64,000 bases of DNA, taken from assembly GCA_024345305.1 (NCBI GenBank), contig BRON01000011.1, positions 1,364,001 through 1,428,000 on the forward strand, given 5' to 3'. The DNA comes from Mrakia gelida. Lineage: Eukaryota; Basidiomycota; Tremellomycetes; Cystofilobasidiales; Mrakiaceae. The notes below the pieces were generated by a model. It searched no databases and was not told where the DNA came from. It was given only the letters and a program-made list of their open reading frames with translations. This document shows, piece after piece, positions 35,072-46,600 of this stretch. The position numbers and the translations under genes are program-made. Within the stretch, counting starts at the first letter, position 1, and each line of letters begins with the position of its first letter.

Positions 35072-35834
35072 ATGATCGCCTCGATCCTCCTTTCTCTCTT
35101 TCGGTTCTCTCTTCTCATCTTGTCTTCTTCGTTTCGTTCGACCTTTTCTCTTCTTCACTATATCCCTAGGTCGCTGGCTCTGTCCCTTTCCCTTCCTCTC
35201 GCACTCTCCTCGTTTCGTTCTCCTCTTCGTTTGAACTTCGCTTCTTTCCTTCTCTCGTTCTCCCTTCTCTCCACTTGATTCTTCTTCTGATGTTCTTGAT
35301 GATGACTCGGCTGAATAGCTGTCTCGATCTCCGCGTCTCCCTGTCTCTCGAAAGAGGGCGGTGAGAAGCAAGGACGGAGTGGAACGCGTCGCGTCGAACA
35401 TCAGGTAGAGGGGGTTGGGACGACGCGAGTAGGGTTGAAGCAGAATGGTCCGAGAGGGGAGGATAGGAGGGCTCGGGATGAAGATGCGTATGTTTCCGTT
35501 CCGCCCGGGAGTGAGCGAAAGGGCGATGTAGTCGTTGCATTGGTTTCTTTCGGCCTTCGACAGATAGAGAACGGTCGCGTCTCGTCGCAGAAAGCTCGCG
35601 ACCTCTTCAGCTCGTCTCTCTTGAACCGAGTCTGGAACTTCTGCATCAATTCAGGAACGTATTGCTGTCTTGCTCATCGGCTAGTCGCAAAGTCAAGCTG
35701 CGAAGGTGAAGGGAAGAAAGCTTTGAGGGCGAAGGAACTTCCTTTTCGAGACGCGTCGTTCTTTCCTGCAGACTCCTCCTTTCGCGCTCACCGCAACGGC
35801 GAAACTTAGAGACGAAAACGCATGACCATCCCAC
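35021..35834 (-). CDS. Doubtful hypothetical protein
   Basis: A two-exon model, 35834-35792 and 35640-35021, joins in phase 1 to 220 codons. The first 90 codons of exon 2 (VQERRAEEVASFLRRDATVLYL and GRNGNIRIFIPSPPILPSRT) use the local codon bias and look coding. The last 80 are Lys/Arg/Glu repeats, simply the complement of the pyrimidine-rich 3' region of SMC6, and may not be translated. The intron holds ACGCGT and ends in GATGCAG. The start lies only 52 bp after the stop of the upstream same-strand gene, which is unusually tight. I recognise no family. It could also be the tail of a longer upstream transcript. Confidence 0.3.
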
Positions 35835-35885
35835 TCATCAGACGACCAACCAACGATTCAAACAACCTCGAACCGGACCCTCTCC

Positions 35886-36952
35886 CTAATCTCCTCCTCC
35901 ATCTCCAAACTCTCGAAATGACCTCTCGCCTCCCTCTCCTCCCTCCCAGCTCTCCAGCCTCATCCCCGCCTCTCCAACCATGTGCTCGAACTTGCTCGCA
36001 TCCCTCGTCGTCCTGCACGATCCAGTGTACCCGTCCTCGAACGTCGAGAAGTCGAAGATGAGCTCCAACGGATGATCTTCTCCAATGTGAGGGTAGAAGC
36101 CGATGAACGGGACACGGTGTCCAGCTCCTGCGGTTCGATTGTACAGGGTCCTGCCGAGCATGATTCCCTTCGTCGTGACGGAGCGAAGACGAGTCCATCG
36201 CTCGAGGAAGGTGGTTTCGAGCTCGTCGGAGGAGACGACGACGTGGTTCGGTCTGTCCTGGAGGAGGTGGACTCGGAAGTGATGTGGGTTGAAGAAAGGG
36301 AAGATTTGAGTCGCGTAGGAATCCCAGATCTGTCCGGTGGTGGCGTCCCAACGGCCTGGAGGGAGAAAGACGGTGAGGGTGTCGAGAGGGTGAGGAGGGA
36401 GGGGTCTGCCCGAGCGGTCGATCTGGCCTGGGTGATGGGAGGGGGATGCCTGCAGGAGTCGGACGAGGGGAGGGAGATTGCCGAAGAGAAGGAGTTGAAT
36501 TCTCGTATAGAGTTGGTGAGGTTGAGGCTGAGACGGGAGAGATGATGGAGAGGGTTGGGACGGAGGAGGAGGGGAAGGTTGAGGACGATGGTGCGGCTGG
36601 GTAGGGAGGCTGTAGAGGAGAGGAAACGCCACAGAGTGAAACAGTCTGTGAGCAGTGGGTGCGAGGACCCTCGGTAGACGCCGAGAAAGAGCGAGGGGAA
36701 TCTCACCATGACGAACAGTCGAAAGAAGACGTCCAGATTGTCGACAACGATGTTCGAGTAGAGGAGAGGTGTCGCGGCTGCCAGACCTCCCGAGCAGGTA
36801 CAAGCGACAGCAGCGAGCGTGGGAGGCTCACACTGATCGATGACATGCTGGAGGAAGTGTGAGAGTCGAGATTCGGGTCGAAGCCAGAGCGAGGAAGAGA
36901 GGTCGATGGCCTGGAGGAGGGAGTGAGAGAAGGAGAGAAGGTCAGCTCGCAT
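35886..36952 (-). CDS. F-box-like hypothetical protein
   Basis: The best in-frame model uses a GTTCGT donor near 36725 and a CACAG acceptor about 71 nt later, ending at TAG 35886-35888. It gives about 330 residues. The N terminus has a degenerate F-box-like stretch (SRLSHFLQHVIDQCEPPTLAAVACTCS...TPLLYSNIVVDNLDVFFR), and the C-terminal part is clearly coding (RWDATTGQIWDSYATQIFPFF, LELIFDFSTFEDGYTG). Between about 36,650 and 36,450 a different frame, readable without splicing, shows better codon bias and a leucine-rich pattern (RTIVLNLPLLLRPNPLHHLS), so the middle of the protein is uncertain. An upstream in-frame ATG at 37117 exists; I prefer 36952 because it leaves a 257-bp promoter shared with the divergent F-box gene. 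Function is inferred only from the F-box-like layout. Confidence 0.55.
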
Positions 36953-37209
36953 TGGACTCCAAGAACCGTCTCGTGCGATCTGAAACGACAAAAACTGGCC
37001 CGGGAAGACATGGAGACGATTCGGATGAAGAAGGATGTGGGGAGAAAGAAGAAGGAAGGGAAGATGTATGGTGGGTTGTGATCGTCGGGAGGGCGCGAGC
37101 GAAACGAGCGAGCTCAACCTCTTCGATTTCGTTCAAAGCTCGTCCTGCCATCGACCGCCACAGTCTTTTCGCCCGAATTCTCGTCGAGGAAGTTTCGTCG
37201 CTCGACCAG

Positions 37210-38514
37210 ATGGACCTCGTGCTCTCTCGGATAGAGCAGCTAGAGGAGAAGAGCCGTCTTCAAGCAGAGACCATCCGAGCTCAAGCTTCCTCCCTCATCC
37301 ACCTCGAAGCCGAAGTCGCTCTCCTCAGAAGGACCGTCCGAGATCAACGAGCTGCTATAGCTACTCTTTCCATCGCATCGGTACCCGACGGTTACTGGGC
37401 TTGGGACAGATCAGGCAAATCGGCGAAGGAGAAGGAGAAAAGGCAAATGGAGGTGGAGGAGGTGGACCGTCGAGAGGGCGTCTGGCGTTGGTCTCTGGCA
37501 CGTTTTCTCTTCTTCTCTGCTCGACTTCAAGCTTCTACATACAATGTGCTGATTTTAGGCTATCTTCTCCTCCTTTCTACCCTTCAGGAAAAGTACAAGC
37601 TCACTCCTGCCCGGCTCGTCGACGTGGTAGCTCCCGCCACCCTCCCATCCCTCCCCGTCGAACTTCTCGTCATGATCTTCGATCTACTCGACTCGGAGAC
37701 GCGCGCTAGACTCTGCTTCGTATCTCTACGGCTCCTTGAAGTCGTCACGAAGTACATTTATGGAGAAACCCTCAAGCTCAACTCGACCGAGGTGGTCTCG
37801 TTCATCAAGGCGCGGGTCAGTCCTCGTTCCCTCTCTCTCGCTCTCGCCACCACCACATAATCTCATACGGACCTCGGATCCTTTCTTTCTTGGATATCCG
37901 AGAGAGCAGTTCTTCGACCCCTCCCCCAAATCGTCTCGCATCACCTCCCTCCTCCTCCCCCTCAACCTCAAACTCTCCGACCTCCACCCTCCCTCAACTG
38001 GTTCTCCGAACTCATCCCTCGCCTCACACCCACCTTCCGACCTCCTCGCCAACCCCTCCCCATCCAAATTCTCATCCTCCAGCTCAAGGACGTCTCGCAC
38101 CTCATGAAATGGTCCAACATCCTACGCCTCCTCAACCCTCGCGACTTCCGCCTCTCCATCGGACGCGACGACGACGAGGACCGTCGTCGACCTCCAACGG
38201 TTCACTACCTCCCTCTCCAATCGGTCATGTGCTTCTCCTCGAATTGGAACAGGCTATCAGCCTTCGCGTCGTCGGAATCGAAGTCGGTTTTGCTCGTTCA
38301 GGGAAAGGAGAGCGAGCTCGCGTTGGCGGAGTGTTTGGTGAGATCGGGGTCGTGGACGCGCAAGGGATCGCAGCCGAGTCTTTCGATGAGGGTGAAGATG
38401 GTGGATGGAACGGAGATTTGGGAAGAGGTGCTGGAGAAGGACTTGGCGGCGATACTGGGGAGGGAGTTCAGTAGTGATCCGAGGGTGAGGAAGGTGTCGC
38501 TTGATGTTGATTGA
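37210..38514 (+). CDS. F-box protein with N-terminal coiled coil (paralogue of the gene at 18,055)
   Basis: The N terminus is a coiled coil (LVLSRIEQLEEKSRLQAETIRAQ) followed by SIASVPDGYWAWD, as in its paralogue. The F-box is LPSLPVELLVMIFDLLDSE...RLCFVSLRLLEVVTKYIYGETL. The coding block 37210-37815 contains an optional in-frame intron (about 37480-37590) at the paralogue's intron position. After the donor at 37816 two models exist. A CAG acceptor at 37909 gives a leucine-rich reading (SSRITSLLLPLNLKLSDLH) that needs one extra base near 37,990. A weaker GAG acceptor at 37902 keeps the frame but reads a proline-rich stretch. Both continue into the same end (LNWFSELIPRLTPTF ... SLDVD, stop 38512-38514). 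Predicted SCF adaptor; the substrate is unknown. Confidence 0.65.
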
Positions 38515-38906
38515 GTCGACTCGACTCGACGAGTTTAGTACGCGGAAAGCAGGTTGTTGGAGTGTTTGTTTCCATAGCTACGATCATGTTGTTCGATTTT
38601 TTCTCTCTTCTCTGACGCAGAAGTACAAGGAAGAGACGGTCGACGTCCGAGCACGACGCGTCTTCCTCCCTCACGCGTCTCGTCTCAACTCTCTCTCTTT
38701 CTTCTCCCCTCTCAACACACGAGACAAGACGAACGAAACGAAAATAATCAATCACCTCGTCATCCGCGCACAACCTAGACAAAACAACACAGCAGTACGA
38801 AAAAACCAAACGACTCTTCGAAGCGAAACTCTCTCCCTCTTCCTCTCTCCTCCCTCCTCGCCCTCCCCCATCATCACCTACTTTCCCCCATCATCACCTA
38901 CTTTCC
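38515..38906. other. Convergent 3' region between the F-box gene and SPT7
   Basis: 392 bp with two ACGCGT hexamers (near 38658 and 38671) and no supported coding frame. It ends in a short tandem repeat immediately before the SPT7 stop codon. Confidence 0.4.
38864..38903. repeat. Perfect 20-bp tandem duplication
   Basis: A 20-bp unit (TCCCCCATCATCACCTACTT) occurs twice head to tail at 38864-38883 and 38884-38903, three bases from the SPT7 stop codon. It probably lies in overlapping 3' UTRs. Confidence 0.9.
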
Positions 38907-41900
38907 TCAAATCGGCTCAACCTTCACCATCCCATTCCCGTTCATCTTCCCATTGGCGTATCCTCCGTTCCCGTTCGCGTATCCGTTCACGTGCGACGAC
39001 GCGTTCCCGTTCATCTGAAGGATTGGCGGAGGAGGGTTGGAGGGAGCTCGGGAGTTGGATGTGGAGGTGTACTGGCTGGGTGGTTTGGAGTTGCCGTTGG
39101 AGTTGGAAGGAGGGAGGGAGGCGTTGGGAGGAGGGACGGAGTTGGGGTCTTTGCGTCGCCAGTTTCCTGAACTGTGGGAGACGAACGACGAAGAAGGAGG
39201 GCGGGTTGAGTCAGTCTGAGGTTCGAGATGGGCGAGAAAAGACGAGAAAGAACGCGAGAGAAAAGATAAACTCACCCAACCCCCTCGTTCTTCTTCATCT
39301 TCTTCTTCTTCGGCGAACCCTCTGCGTCCTCATCTCCTCCTGCCACCTCCGCCTTGACCTTCTTCACCGTCGGTATCCCCGTATAGTTCTTCCTTTTCTT
39401 CGGTGGCTCGGGAGCGCTCGCCAGCGTCGGGATCTCCGCCGACGGGCCGAGCTTCCTGAGCAGGACAGGGTCGAACGCGTCGTCGAGGAGTTCGAGCGGG
39501 AGGATCGGAGAGGGAGGAGTTGGTAGTGGTTCGGAGGGAGGAGCGACGGTCGAGACGATGGGAGTAGGGGTAGGAGTAGGGTCGTCGATTCCGTTGGTGG
39601 TGGTTGAGTGTCCGTTGGTGGTTGGGATGAGGGAGGGAAGGGTTGGAGGCGGTGGAGGTGGAGGAGAGGCTGGTAAAGGAGGTGGCGGTGGAAGGGTTGC
39701 GAGTTGTTGGAAGCGAGATTGGTAGAAGGGTTGTAGAAGACCGATTTGAGATGGGATGGAGGAGAGGGAGAGGGGAACGAAGGGTTGTGGTGGTGGGAAG
39801 GGAAGAGTGGGACCGAAGGGACTGTTGGTGTCGAACGACGAGAAAGAGGTCAGTTCGGAAGTCCACCGACGAGATCGAGGCATGTGCTAGTAAGGACGAT
39901 GTGCTCACCCGTTCGTAAGCCGATACTCGTCCTCCTTCCCTCGAAACAAGCGCGACGGAACAGCCATCGCCGACGCGTCCAAACCGAGCTCTCGAGTCCC
40001 AAAGAAGTCTTCTCCGAGACCCTCGACGAAGTTGCTGCGAAGCGGAAGAGAAAAGCAGCATGTTTGTCAGTATATGGTCGAAGAAAACGAGGCGAGATAG
40101 AACAGAGGCTTGAGAAACTCACTTCGCGAACACCTCTCCGTCGCCGTTGAAGATCGACTCGTCCTCCACCACCGGGACCTCCGCCGACTCGAGGTAGGCC
40201 TGCTGCATCTTTCTCGACAGATCCGAAAGCTTCGCTCCGTACTGCTCGACGTCGTCCTTGATGTAGCGATCGAGCTGTTTGACCTCGGTTGTTCCGTTCT
40301 CGAAGAGGGTGTGGAGGATGATTTCCTGAGCGAACGCGTACAGAGGCGAGGTCAGCGTTCGTTCTTTGTTCGAGGAAAGAATGTAAGACGAGAGAACTCA
40401 CCTCGGGAGTCATCGTCTGAGCCTCATTATCAAGGTAAAACCTCATCGTCCGACCTAGGTTCATCAGGTGATTCGAAAACACGTCCGTGAGAGTATCGAC
40501 GGCTGCTTGACTCCCACCTGTTCTCGCCAGACCAACACAACTGTCGTCAGCGAACGCTCATTCGTCCAAAGAAGACGAGGAGTCGCGTCGAACGAAAGCC
40601 AAACTCACTCTCAAACCCAACATGCGCCAAAACCGTCCCCGCCGTCCTCTTCATCCCCTCCATCGCCTCCTCCCTCGACACCTCCACCTGCTTCGGTATC
40701 CTCTTCTTCTTCTTCCTCTTGTCCCCTCCTTTCACACTGTACCCCTTCCCCCTCCCTCCCACCTCCACCTCAATTGGCAGCGGTTCCCTCCTCCCCTTCT
40801 CCATCGCCAACCTCCTCCTCTCCCTCTCCGCGTCGTCCAGATCAATCGCGTCCTTGTCCTTCTCGAGGTTGGCGACGGGGTCGGAGGAAGGGGAGGTGGT
40901 AAGGTCTAGGATTGCACGATGGGCTCGACGGATGGATTGGAGGGAGGAGATGTTTTGGTGGATTTTGGAGGAGAGGGAGGAGGGAGGTGAGGTTGAGGTG
41001 GTTGATTGGGAGGTGGTGGGAGGAGGAGGAGGAAGTTTGGTTGATGTTGACGTCGGAAGAGGGTTCACCTCACTGCGAAACCGAGCGTGCGTAGAAAGGA
41101 AAGAAGGAGAGGTTTGGGTCCGTCAGCACGACGAAGGCGAGGGAGAGAGAGAGAAACGAAGGGGATGAGAAACGCGACTCGACGCCAACTCACCAAGCTC
41201 TCTCCTTCCCCTTTTCAGAGCCTATCCCCTTCTTCCGACGTCTGCGAAAATCCTGCACCATCCCCACCGTATCCGGCACACCCGATCTCAACATATCCTC
41301 CTGAGCGACCTTCTTCCACCACTTCACCTCGACCTCTCCTCCCTCTCCTCCTCCCTCCGACGAAGGTCCAGCGGCGAGCGAAGGAAGTTCCCAAGACGGA
41401 GGTTCGAGATCACCCATGGACGACTGAGCTTGCCGAGCTGCTGCTGCCTGCTTGGCTGCGACGTGACGACGACTTGGAGTTCGAGAGGGACCAGCGATGG
41501 GAGGGGAGGCGTCTTCGAGCGACTGGTCGGTTTCTTGAAACTTAGCCATGGAGGCTGCTGTTCGATGGAGAGGTCGACGAGAGGTGATGGTTGGGGAACG
41601 AGCTCGAGTGGGTGCTGGGGTTCCGGATCCGACCTGTTACGCACGAACGAAGACGAAGCAAGGAGAGGTCAGCCTAGCGAGGGAGAGGAAGGACGGGCTC
41701 GCGCGAACTCACCTTCGATGCTTTCCTCCCAACAGGGGACGCTTCTCCATCCAACCGTTCCCTCTCCCTCTTAGCCAGTCCACCCACAGCCTGCTTCGAC
41801 CCAACCTGCCCCTTGGTAGCCGTCTGTTCGTCGTCGCTGTCCTCCTCGTCCTTGCCCATGCCGAGGGAAGCGAGAGGGTCGTCGTGAGAAGCAGCCGCGT

Positions 41901-42959
41901 CGACGAGGAACTCGAGGTGATGGTCTGCTTTCCGCTTCATCTGGATCGCTTGGTTCCGGATAGGATGGGTCTGTATAGGCATAGAAAGATTAAGTGGGAG
42001 TCAGTCGAGTGGAAGGGCGAGAGGAAAGGACGGGAGTGACGCGAAGCAGGATGAGAGGGAAGGAAGGGAAGGAGACGAGGACGAGAGACTGACGGTTGAA
42101 GTGTTGTAGAGAAGACAGTTCTCCCAGATGAGATCGATGTCCTCCTTGAACTCTGACTTGGACTTGTAGACGTGCGATTTGACCTTCTTGAGAACCGTTC
42201 CGAGATCCATAGGACGAGTGACGACTAAAAGGAGGGAAGCGAAAAGTCAGCTCAGCTCGTTTGTCTCGTTCAGCTCCGAAGAAGAGCGAGCTCCCTTCGC
42301 CTTCTCACGAACCAGAAACGAGAAAAGCGAGCACGTACTGGTATGATAGTCCTTAACGTCCTTCTTGGATACAGGTTTGAGGAACCAGTGAGCTTCGGGC
42401 TGAAGGAAACGAACGCGAGAGGGAGGAGAGTTGAGGTGAGGTTCGGATGCGAAGGGAAGGAGCGGGTCAGTTCACGATCTATACCATCTCCAATCGCTCG
42501 AGCTCAAGACACCCAAAGCGAGCTCGATAGGTCCACTCACCGTAGATCTCAGCTCCTGGACGACCTTTTCCAGACTCTCGTACCAATCGTCGCTTCCTTT
42601 CGTTTCCTGGATTGAGCCCAACCAAACCCAATCGAGAAAGAGTAAAACACACACGACCAAAGGTAAACAAGGAAAGGTCAGCGACTGAGATCTATATACG
42701 ATCTGAACGAGGATCAGAGAGGCCGTGGTCCCTCGGCTGTTGGGCTAGATCTAGGCCGAAAGAAGAAGGAGACGAGCTGAACTTACCCTTCCATCTTTAA
42801 CATCGCTGAGGAGCTGCTTCAACTCTTGATCGCTCAGTCCCACCTTCCCAGGTCGACTTTCTAAAGCTTGAAGTAGATACTATGTACGAGAAGGTACCGA
42901 TCTGAATCAGTAAGGGGTTCCTAAAGGAGGAAGGGAGGCGAAAACGAGCTGACCTTCAT
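38907..42959 (-). CDS. SPT7: SAGA complex subunit Spt7 (bromodomain and histone-fold protein)
   Basis: Thirteen exons join in frame to 924 aa. Exon 1 is only six bases (ATGAAG, 42959-42954). The bromodomain spans about residues 35-120: [39 protein letters not shown], and NCLLYN with the acetyl-lysine-binding Asn at 116. A long acidic and basic linker follows. The histone fold lies at about 508-600: [37 protein letters not shown], then [11 protein letters not shown]. This pairing is diagnostic of Spt7, which scaffolds SAGA and pairs with a TAF10-type partner in the nucleus. The tail is Pro-, Lys- and Asn-rich. The upstream neighbour is on the same strand, with 668 bp between them for the promoter. 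Confidence 0.92.
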
Positions 42960-43627
42960 CTTGAAATCGCGCGAGCGTCGAGTCGAGTTGACTTGTGCGT
43001 GAGCTCGAGAGGTCGGGATCCGTTTCTTTGAGCCTTACGTTCAAAGCCTCCTATACAACCAACGTTCCCCTTTTTAGAGCTGAAAGTTGGGGGAGGGGGA
43101 CCGGAAGATTAAGAGGAAGATGGATGGCAAAGAAAAAGTGAAGAAAGGTTGATGATGGGGGAGGGAGGGGGAGTTGAAGTTGGGGAGGGAGGGGAAGGAA
43201 GGAGAGGCGAGCTGGACGTCAAGAGGAGGAAGGAGCACTTGGATTTCGAGCTTTCCTCCCTTGCCCTCTCACTCAAGACAAGACGAGAGCGGCCTTCCAA
43301 CAATTCTTCGAGCATCCAAATCGATCAACAGCGACGCATAATATGACCTTATGGAGTCGAGAATATATTGACCGCCTTTTTGAGTCCTAGACGGAAGCAC
43401 GAAAGGGCTGAAAGTCGTCCCAAAGCTGGTGCTCGTTCTCCCTTTGACTCCCACTCTTTCTCTCTCCATCCAACCAACCTCTCAACAAGGACGACTCTGA
43501 AACCGTAAGCACATAAGTCATCGCAAGCAAAGCAATATTAACGAAACGTAAATCGAACCCTCCTCCTCCTTAGCCTCAGCACAAACCCAACCTCTCTCCC
43601 TCTCCCTCGCTCTCTCTCGCTCTCGTT
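42960..43627 (-). promoter_or_regulatory. SPT7 promoter and leader region
   Basis: This 668-bp gap separates two minus-strand genes. The half next to 42960 should be the SPT7 promoter; the half next to 43627 is the upstream gene's 3' UTR and is AT-richer (around 43480-43560). On the minus strand the stretch 43100-43260 is pyrimidine-rich. No coding frame is supported. Confidence 0.4.
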
Positions 43628-46600
43628 CTAAAACCACCCCTTCTTCACGATCCTCACCCCACCCACCCCATCCTCCATCCTCATATCGCTATCCTCATCC
43701 GTGTAGTACATCGTCGGATCCCTCTCCACGCTCCCAGTCTTGGGATCCTCGTCCGCAACGAAGAAGTCGTCGACGACGAGTTTGGGTGGGGGTGCGACGA
43801 CGACGGTTTCCGAGGGCTGCTGGGACGCGACGACCTCGATGATGGGTGAGACAGAGGTGTTGGTAGAGGGAGCGGGCTCGTCTTCCTCCGACTCATCGTC
43901 CGAGGAGTAAGCGGCCAGGAGGGAAGCAAGGGCGACGACGGGTTTGGGAGCGGGAGGAGGAGCTGTAGGACGAGCTGATACTGCTACTGGTGCTGGAACG
44001 GCAGGAGAAAGTACCGACGGGGAGACCTCCTCGACGAGGGAAGCTCTCCTAGCAGCTGCGGCGACGGTGGGAGTGGGACTGGAAGCCTGAACCGAAGTGA
44101 CGACGACCTCCTCCTCAACGACGGGTTTGCTCGACGACGTCTTGACCGATGGGATGACCCCCGCCTTCCACTTCCTATCCACATCCTCGTACTCGCTCGG
44201 GAGAGGTGGGAGGGATCTCTTCTTCTTCTTCCCCGCGTCTGCGAGGGAGACGGCGACGAGTTTCGAGACCTCTTCGAGCGCGACGATGGGTTGAGGGAGA
44301 GGAGAGACGACGGCGGCTCGGTGGACTTGGATGGGCTGTGGGGCAGGCTTGGATGGGAGACCGGCGGAGGAAAGCCTGGAGTTGAAGTCGGATTTAGACT
44401 TCGAGGTTGGGGTGGGACGGGGAGGGAGGGAGGAGGAAGAGGAGCTGATGGGGAGGAGGGCTGTTGAGGGAGGTGCTGCTTCCGATTCCGTTGCTACTGA
44501 GGGCGTCTGGGTCGTGGGAGGTGGAGGGAAAGCTTTTGATGATGTCGGAGGCGACGCAGGAAGATCGGCGACCTTGGGAAGGGAGGGAGGGAGAGTCGAG
44601 GGCGAAGCAGACGCGTCTTCGCCTGGAAGATCGTTCTCCTTGTCGAGATCGTTCGTGAGACGAGGAGAGGGCAGAGGCGCCGCTGAAGTGGTGATCGGGG
44701 TGTCGAGGTTGGCTCGGAGAGCTGAGGGCGATTCCGAGAGTGCCACACGAGCTGGCGAAGGAGGAGGCTGAGGAGCCGCGACGACGGGTTCGACCTCGAC
44801 CTGCATCTCCTCCTGCTCGACGACGACGGGTGCCTCCTCCTGTTCGACAACGATGGCTTCTGGGACGTCATCCTCCCGGATCTCTCCCTCCTCGAGCTCA
44901 TCCTCCAGCGCGACAGGCTCGGCGACAGCGACGATCAACTCCTCCACGACGCCTTCCATCTCCTGCTCCTGCTCCTGCTCAACAGCTTCAGCCTCCACCT
45001 CAACCTCGACCTCAGCCTCTACCGCCTTCCCCTTCTTCACGACCTTCTTGCCCTTCCCTTTACTCTTCACCACCTTCGCCTCCTCGACAACCACACTCTC
45101 ACTCGGCATCACCGACCCCCTCCTCGACCTGGTCGCTCGCGGCGTCTTGTTCACCTCCTCTTCCTCCTCTTTCTCCTTCTCCTGCTCCTTCTCGGGCTGC
45201 CCAGCCTGCAGCTTCCTCGATCCTCCTCTCGTCCTCTTGTTGCTCGTCGACGTCGAAGCAGTAGGAGTAACGACCTCGACCTCCACGGCGAAGAGGGAAG
45301 TGGAAGCCTGAGGAGTGACGGGACTTGACGCGTCGTGGTTGGAGGAGAGGGCAGAGCGATTGGATCGGGTTCGACGGAAGGGTAGTTTGGTGGGTGTCTG
45401 GGAGGAGGAGGGAGAGGGAAGAGAGGAGGGTGGGGGGAGGGTGGGCTCGGAGGGAGCAGCGGCGGTGGCGGCGGGAGGGGAGGGAGCGATGGTTGGGAGT
45501 TGTTCGACGATGGTTGAGGGGAGAGCAGGTAGAATGGGTTCGGTAGGAGTTGGGAGACCGACGGCTGATGCTCGACGAGATGAGGTTCGACGAGGTGCTG
45601 CTGGAGGTGGAGGAAGAGGAGCGAGTTCGATCGGTGTTGGTTCGGGCTGAGAGGGTTCCTCGACCTCCAGCTCTTCGACGATGTAGACGACGACCTCCTC
45701 GGGCTGCTCGATCTCTTCCTCGACTACCTGCTCGTCCTCCATCGGAGCCACGACCTCAGGTTCCACCTCAGCCACTGTCTCCACGAGAGCCTTCGCCAAC
45801 TCGGGCTCCTTCGCGACCTGCGACTGCTTCAACGGCGACGAGAGCGCGACCTTCCTTTCTCGATTCGACACCCTCGCTCGTCCGCTTCGAGTCTTAGTAG
45901 GTGTTTCGCTCTCCTCCTCGACGGCCTCCTCCTCTGTTTCCGAAGGTGTGGGAGTGAGATCGGAGTCTTGCCTGATGGCGAGAACGGCTGACGGCGAGGG
46001 GAGGGGTTCGGCTTGAGTTGAGGTGGTTGCTGGCGCTGATTTGAGAGGGGAGACGACGGAGGATGGACGAACTCGGGTTCGGCGAGGTGAGGGTTGAGTA
46101 GGAGGAAGAGGAGCGGCCATTTCGACTTCTGGGAGTTCCGAGGGAGTGATGGAGGCGGGAAGGTTGGAGATGGAGACGCATGTCGCGTCGGTTTCCTCCT
46201 GCTGCTCAACCGGCGGCTCCTCGATGACTTCCTCCTGTAGTTCCACGACGACGTTGAGTTCTTCGAGCTCCACTTCCAATGCTGACGGCTGCTCCTCGGC
46301 GACCTCAATCTCGACGGCGACAGGCGACTCGTCCTCCTCCATTGGCGACGCGTCTTCCTCGACTGCAGGCTCCTCCGTCACGACCTTGGGTTCAACCGCG
46401 GCCTCCACCTCCACCGTCTGAGTCGACATCTCCACCGCGACCCTCTCCTCCGTCTGCGATCCAGCCTCGACTGACTCCACTCTCGGAGGTTTCGACGTCT
46501 TGAACTCCTTCGGCAGGTACGACTCGAGGTGCGATTCGATGGCTTCCGACATGTCTTCGACTTTGAGGAGTTGAGACGTCAGAGTTTCTCGCTGTGCGAA

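Noticed and set aside
35435..35809. Plus-strand 124-codon frame between SMC6 and the F-box pair
   Set aside because: Codon bias is on the opposite strand here and the translation shows no domain.
42606..42781. Suspected frame mismatch between SPT7 exons 2 and 3
   Set aside because: Rereading the junction shows AGG followed by GTAAGT, so the exons join in phase 0 with no anomaly.
44740..46503. Several long plus-strand frames opposite the acidic Sld7-like gene
   Set aside because: They are the complements of repetitive GAG/GTC-type codons (Ser/Pro/Arg-rich) and have no start context, introns or recognisable domains.
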